Source: Alphaproteobacteria bacterium
Lineage (GTDB): Bacteria > Pseudomonadota > Alphaproteobacteria > Micavibrionales > Micavibrionaceae
DNA: 8,480 bases
Assembly: GCA_023141075.1 (NCBI GenBank)
Contig: JAGLKL010000048.1
Coordinates: 1 to 8,480, forward strand
Direction: 5' to 3'
Below are positions 4,507 to 8,480 of this stretch, piece after piece. Position 1 is the stretch's first letter; the number at the start of each line of letters is the position of its first letter. A program made the translations under genes and the position numbers. The notes beneath the pieces were generated by a model, which saw only the letters and a program-made list of their open reading frames with translations, made no database searches and was not told the DNA's origin.

Positions 4507-6272
4507 TGAAAGCAAAGATTGTTCTTAAAAACATTGCTCGGAAATCATGGCTCACACTTTTATGGTCAACAGCGGTCGCTATGACATTGCTAATGATTGC
4601 GCAGTTTGTCTTATGGAGCACGCTCATCTGGCTGGGGACACCTGTAGGACAGAAATATGCTCAAGATTTCATCTCCCGTCAATTCGCAGGAAGCTCATAC
4701 AAACTTGATATTGCTGGGCTTTCTTACGCCCTGCCGACGCATTTTACACTGGATAGTATCAAGCTTTACGAAGGCGAAAAGACTAGTTTTGATGCGACGA
4801 ATATTAAACTTACCTTTGATACAAAAGACATATCAAAAGAGCGCATTGGTATCTTTTTCTCTGCGCGTATTATGGACAAGCCTGTAGAAATTAAAGCTCA
4901 ATGCGCTTTCACGCAAGATATTGTGATACTTGAAACCTTCTCTGCAAAAGCGCCCGATCTGATAATAAAAGGTTCAGGCAGCTATAATAACTCGACAAAC
5001 AAACTTAATATAAAACTCTCAGGCACACTGGAGAGCCTGCGCAATTATCCGGAACTGGTTGGTAGCGGCCATAATCTGGCACCGTTATCTTTCAACCTGA
5101 CGACAAGACAGAATAAAGGAGAAAAACTCTCAACCACATTTGATATGGTTACGAAGCAATACAGCAATAAGTCGCTGAATATTTCAGCAAAGGACATAGC
5201 TCTGAAAGGTAGTTTCTCCGGCGGAACAGTGAACATAACCTCCTTAACCGCTCGCGATCATGATAAAGGAACATTTAGCGCATCAGGGACATTCAAACCA
5301 AAAGGAAATAAGGCTGACCTGTTAATTACTGCGCGTGAAAGCAACCTTATTAAAGGAGATATAGTCAATGGCGTGCTCGATGGTGATCTTAAATTCCAAG
5401 GAGATTCTACAGAAGGCTATTTAATTGTCGGAACAATAACAGCGCATAAACTGGATGTTACAATCCCTGAGCGCATTTCAAGCAATATTCCACAGCTTAA
5501 TGTTGAGGTAAAAACGAATGCAAGACAAATAGCCAAGGCACCTTCTATCGCAGAAAAAATTAATCTGGATATATACATAAAAGCGCCGCGCCGTATCATT
5601 GTGCGTGGCTGGGGGCTGGATGCGGAATTTGGAGGTGAACTCAAAGTAAAGGGCACTGCTGCCAGACCTTTATATTACGGTAATCTCGAATCCTTGCGCG
5701 GACGTTACAGTGAGTTCGGCAAGGTCTTCAAATTTACAAATGCCAAAATGAGGTTTTCCGGGAGCATACCACCAAGTCCGAAGTTGGATATTAAAGCAAA
5801 AACCAAGGCAGGAGATATTACTGCTATCGTCACCATTACCGGGTCTGTCATGTCTCCGAAAATCGGGTTTTCTTCCGAGCCGGCTATGCCCGAAGATGAG
5901 GTCTTGTCCTACATCCTCTTTGGCGAAGAGATGGAAAACCTCTCACCGTTTCAGGCTGTGCAGCTCGCCCGGACATTCAGCCGTTTTACCGGGCAGGGAG
6001 GCGGTTCTACCGGGCTTGATCCAATAGGCACATTACGCAATATAACCGGGTTGGACGACTTGCGCGTGGGAACCGATGAGCAGGGCTCTGCCAGTATAGG
6101 GGCAGGAAAATATTTAACCGATAAAGTCTATCTGGAGTTTGAAAGCGGCATGGAAGAAGGAAGCGGTAGTGCAAATGTACAAATCGAACTCACCCCCAAC
6201 ATCACTTTGGAAAGCGAAATTGGTCAGGATTCAAGTGGTGGAGTTGGCTTATTCTGGAAACGTGATTATTAA
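4506..6272 (+). CDS. tamB: Translocation and assembly module protein TamB, compact form
   Basis: TamB is anchored in the inner membrane and spans the periplasm to TamA; relatives (YhdP, YdbH, AsmA-like) are bridge-like proteins linked to lipid transport. Residues 16-43 form the single membrane anchor, followed by the usual start of the periplasmic part (GTPVGQKYAQDFISRQF). The C-terminal TamB (DUF490) domain is complete, with EDEVLSYILFGE (ILFG at 470-473), the SPFQAVQLA segment, the GLDDLRVG region and a terminal GGVGLFWKRDY that matches the family ending. At 588 residues it is about half the E. coli length (about 1260), with both ends present, so the middle is shortened rather than the gene truncated. 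I chose the ATG at 4506, seven bases after an AGG, giving a TGATG overlap with the tamA stop; a TTG at 4503 would add one residue but is too close to that AGG. Coupled translation with tamA is likely. Confidence 0.93.
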   Translation: MKAKIVLKNIARKSWLTLLWSTAVAMTLLMIAQFVLWSTLIWLGTPVGQKYAQDFISRQFAGSSYKLDIAGLSYALPTHFTLDSIKLYEGEKTSFDATNIKLTFDTKDISKERIGIFFSARIMDKPVEIKAQCAFTQDIVILETFSAKAPDLIIKGSGSYNNSTNKLNIKLSGTLESLRNYPELVGSGHNLAPLSFNLTTRQNKGEKLSTTFDMVTKQYSNKSLNISAKDIALKGSFSGGTVNITSLTARDHDKGTFSASGTFKPKGNKADLLITARESNLIKGDIVNGVLDGDLKFQGDSTEGYLIVGTITAHKLDVTIPERISSNIPQLNVEVKTNARQIAKAPSIAEKINLDIYIKAPRRIIVRGWGLDAEFGGELKVKGTAARPLYYGNLESLRGRYSEFGKVFKFTNAKMRFSGSIPPSPKLDIKAKTKAGDITAIVTITGSVMSPKIGFSSEPAMPEDEVLSYILFGEEMENLSPFQAVQLARTFSRFTGQGGGSTGLDPIGTLRNITGLDDLRVGTDEQGSASIGAGKYLTDKVYLEFESGMEEGSGSANVQIELTPNITLESEIGQDSSGGVGLFWKRDY

Positions 6273-6292
6273 TGCGTCTGGGTTCTTAGGGT

Positions 6293-8480
6293 TTAGACTC
6301 TTAGAGTAAAGCTAATAAAACGCATCATAACCTTAAAAATACGTCTAACATCTTCATTAATCATATACAAAGCCGGGACAAGAAGCAGCGTTAAGAAAGT
6401 CGCAAACAAAATCCCATATCCCAGAGATATCGCCATAGGAATAAGAATACGTGCTTGAATAGATGTTTCAAACATTATTGGAGCCAGTCCGACAAACGTC
6501 GTCATTGTTGTCAGGAAAATCGGACGGAAGCGTTGTCGCGCCGCAGTGATAACAGCATCATAAGATTTCATTTTATCTTTATTGCGCTTCTGATTAGCCA
6601 GATTAATCAGAATAAGCGAGTCATTAACCACTACGCCCGCCAAGGCAATAATGCCGAACATACTGGGCAAACTCACCGGAAACCCCATAATAAAATGCCC
6701 GAGGACAGCGCCAATAATGCTGAACGGAATAGCAATCATAATAAGCAAGGGTTGAGTATAGCTGGAAAATAATATAGCCAGAGCCGCATACATAACGAAG
6801 CAGACAATAACCATACCTTTTCCTAGGCTCATAATACTTTCGCGCATATCTGCTTGCTGTCCTTCAAAAGAATAGATAAGGCCGGGATAACGTTTTTGTA
6901 AAGCCGGTAGGATATCGGATTTAAGATCGCTAATAATCAGCTCGGTCTGAGACTTAGGGGTAACGTCAGCTTCAACATTGGTTACGCGCTGGGAATTACG
7001 ACGGTTGATTGTCGTATAAGCACGCCCGTCTTTAATATTTACAATATCACGCAGCATTACATATGAGCCGCTTGGGGATTTAATCATCATATTGGTAAAG
7101 TGATAGAGCGATTCGCGCTCCTGACGCGGCAACATAACAAGCACACGAACTTCATTGCGTCCGCGTTGCTGTTTAAGCGCTTCACTACCGTAATAAAAAC
7201 TGCGTAACTGCCGCCCAACCGATTCAGGTGTAAAGCCAAGCGTATACCCCAGATCGGTAAGTGTGAAATCAAACTGGCGCTTGCCTTGCGCCGTGCCGTC
7301 ATCAATATCGCGCACACTCGGAAAAACGGACAAAATTTCTCCGAATTCAGTAGAGGCTTTGTCCAGAATATCCATATTCTCATGACTAAGCTCTACAGTA
7401 AGCACTGCGCCATGACCGGGTCCGCCAAAATCTGAAGAAAATATCAAGCTTTCAAGCCCCGGTATTTCTCCGGTTTTTTCACGCCATAACTCTGTAAATT
7501 TATCAGTATTGATAGGGCGAATATCAATATTCGTCAAATAGGTTCTCATGGTAATTTTATTTTCATTAACCTGCGAATGAATCCCGTAAGACAGCTCTTC
7601 TCCGCCATTTTCCTCTATAACCTCTTTTGCCGCTTTTATCAGCCGGGCTTCGACAGCTTTAACGTCATTTAAAGGTGTTCCGATTTTCAGGACAGCAACA
7701 ACATGCGAAAAGTCCGATTCAATAGTGGGGAACATGACTATAGGCAAGCGGCCACTGGTAGCATAGCCACCCATCACAATCAGGACAAACAGGAACAGAG
7801 CCGAAGAAATATAGCGGAAGTGAAGCGATAATTTTACAAAAGGGATATAAATTTTGTTGATAAAAGCATCAAATTTTCGGTTAAACGCCTTTTGTGCAGT
7901 AATAATTTTTGAGAAGAGAGACCCACCGTGTTCTTTTGCCTTTTTCAATGTCAAATGACGGGGCAAAATAAACAAACACTCAAATAATGAAATAATAAAT
8001 ATTGCAATAACGACAGTAGGAATAACGCTAAAAATTTTACCCATAAAGCCGGGAACAAAGAACAGGGGTGCAAAAGCGACAATATTAGTAAATATGCTAA
8101 CACTCACGGGAATAGCCATCTCCCGCGCTCCCTCAACACTGGCCTTGAGCGGACTCATTCCCTGCTCACGCTTGTGATAGACATTTTCTCCCACCACAAT
8201 CGCATCATCCACCACAATTCCTAATGCGATAATAAAGGAGAACATGGAGATCATGTTAATCGAAAAACCCTCTGTTGCGGGAAAAAGCAAAAATGCTCCC
8301 ATATAGGAAATAGGAATCCCCATACTGACCCACAATGCCAGACGTACATCAAGGAACAACGCGAGGAGAATAATAACCAGAACAAGCCCTGTAAGACCGT
8401 TTTTAATCAACAGCTCGGCGCGTTGTTGAAACATAACCGAACGATCTGTTGTAATGCTCAGTTCCAGATCTCCGGGTAGG
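6293..8480 (-). CDS. RND-family efflux transporter permease (AcrB-like), N-terminal part outside window
   Basis: This is an inner-membrane, proton-driven exporter subunit of the hydrophobe/amphiphile efflux type, normally a trimer that works with a periplasmic adaptor and an outer-membrane channel; substrates cannot be read from the sequence. The frame stays open through the right edge (LPGDLELSITTDRSV precedes the Met at 8434), so that Met is internal and about the first third of the protein is missing. Visible parts, in order, are TM2-TM6 with the TM4 proton-relay pair GIVVDDAIVV (Asp-Asp codons at 8204-8209), the second large periplasmic loop, and TM7-TM12. In TM10 the motif reads GVVVNDSLIL (Asn-Asp codons at 6620-6625), with Asn where AcrB has the essential Lys940. 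It ends with a short tail after LLLVPALYMI. It is convergent with tamB across 20 bases. No adaptor gene is in the window; it would be expected upstream, beyond 8480. Confidence 0.95.
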   Translation of the reverse strand, partial: LPGDLELSITTDRSVMFQQRAELLIKNGLTGLVLVIILLALFLDVRLALWVSMGIPISYMGAFLLFPATEGFSINMISMFSFIIALGIVVDDAIVVGENVYHKREQGMSPLKASVEGAREMAIPVSVSIFTNIVAFAPLFFVPGFMGKIFSVIPTVVIAIFIISLFECLFILPRHLTLKKAKEHGGSLFSKIITAQKAFNRKFDAFINKIYIPFVKLSLHFRYISSALFLFVLIVMGGYATSGRLPIVMFPTIESDFSHVVAVLKIGTPLNDVKAVEARLIKAAKEVIEENGGEELSYGIHSQVNENKITMRTYLTNIDIRPINTDKFTELWREKTGEIPGLESLIFSSDFGGPGHGAVLTVELSHENMDILDKASTEFGEILSVFPSVRDIDDGTAQGKRQFDFTLTDLGYTLGFTPESVGRQLRSFYYGSEALKQQRGRNEVRVLVMLPRQERESLYHFTNMMIKSPSGSYVMLRDIVNIKDGRAYTTINRRNSQRVTNVEADVTPKSQTELIISDLKSDILPALQKRYPGLIYSFEGQQADMRESIMSLGKGMVIVCFVMYAALAILFSSYTQPLLIMIAIPFSIIGAVLGHFIMGFPVSLPSMFGIIALAGVVVNDSLILINLANQKRNKDKMKSYDAVITAARQRFRPIFLTTMTTFVGLAPIMFETSIQARILIPMAISLGYGILFATFLTLLLVPALYMINEDVRRIFKVMMRFISFTLRV

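Noticed and set aside
6270..6325. Inverted repeat ATGCGT...ACGCAT and the near-palindrome ACTCTTAGAGT as a bidirectional terminator
   Set aside because: The outer arms are six bases with a loop of more than 40, the inner one has a one-base loop that cannot fold, and no T tract follows in either direction.
7087..7383. 98-codon minus-strand frame within the RND gene
   Set aside because: It is an out-of-frame shadow of a strongly conserved permease coding region, with no supporting start signal or family match.
8432..8434. Met at 8434 as the start of the RND gene
   Set aside because: The frame continues upstream to the window edge with family-like sequence (LPGDLELSITTDRSV), so this Met is internal.
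1..8480. CRISPR array, insertion sequence, tRNA or rRNA
   Set aside because: I saw no spaced direct repeats, transposase-like frame, terminal inverted repeats, or tRNA/rRNA sequence on either strand.

Overview
The window suggests a Gram-negative proteobacterium, possibly an alphaproteobacterium. It carries an adjacent tamA-tamB pair (outer-membrane translocation and assembly module) and an inner-membrane RND exporter, both of which imply a two-membrane envelope. Base composition looks moderately A+T-rich by eye. The lineage is inferred only from gene style and layout and cannot be fixed more closely from the sequence.

Layout from left to right. Positions 1-232 contain no convincing complete gene, but they start with a perfect-consensus sigma70-type promoter on the minus strand, a few bases past the end of mtnP and pointing off the left edge. 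Minus strand 233-1081 is mtnP (5'-methylthioadenosine phosphorylase, methionine salvage). Minus strand 1182-1640 and 1761-2564 are two genes I do not recognise (152 and about 267 residues). Each has its own strong TTGACA-type promoter and a G-rich ribosome binding site, and the two proteins share a short amphipathic N-terminal pattern. A divergent intergenic region (2577-2712) holds the promoter of the larger unknown gene and a perfect 16-bp palindrome. Plus strand 2713-4506 is tamA, followed with a one-base stop/start overlap by tamB (4506-6272). After a 20-base gap comes a convergent minus-strand RND permease (6293 to beyond the right edge), whose N-terminal part lies outside the window.

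How the genes work together: TamA (outer-membrane barrel with POTRA domains) and TamB (inner-membrane-anchored periplasmic bridge) form one envelope machine and are translationally coupled. The RND pump is also an envelope protein but is convergent and transcribed separately. mtnP is a housekeeping salvage gene. The two unknown genes between mtnP and tamA look lineage-specific. They are the best candidates here for something undescribed, although nothing in the window reveals their function. Other oddities are a lipoprotein-type signal on TamA, no Shine-Dalgarno sequence before tamA, and a TamB about half the usual length with both ends intact.
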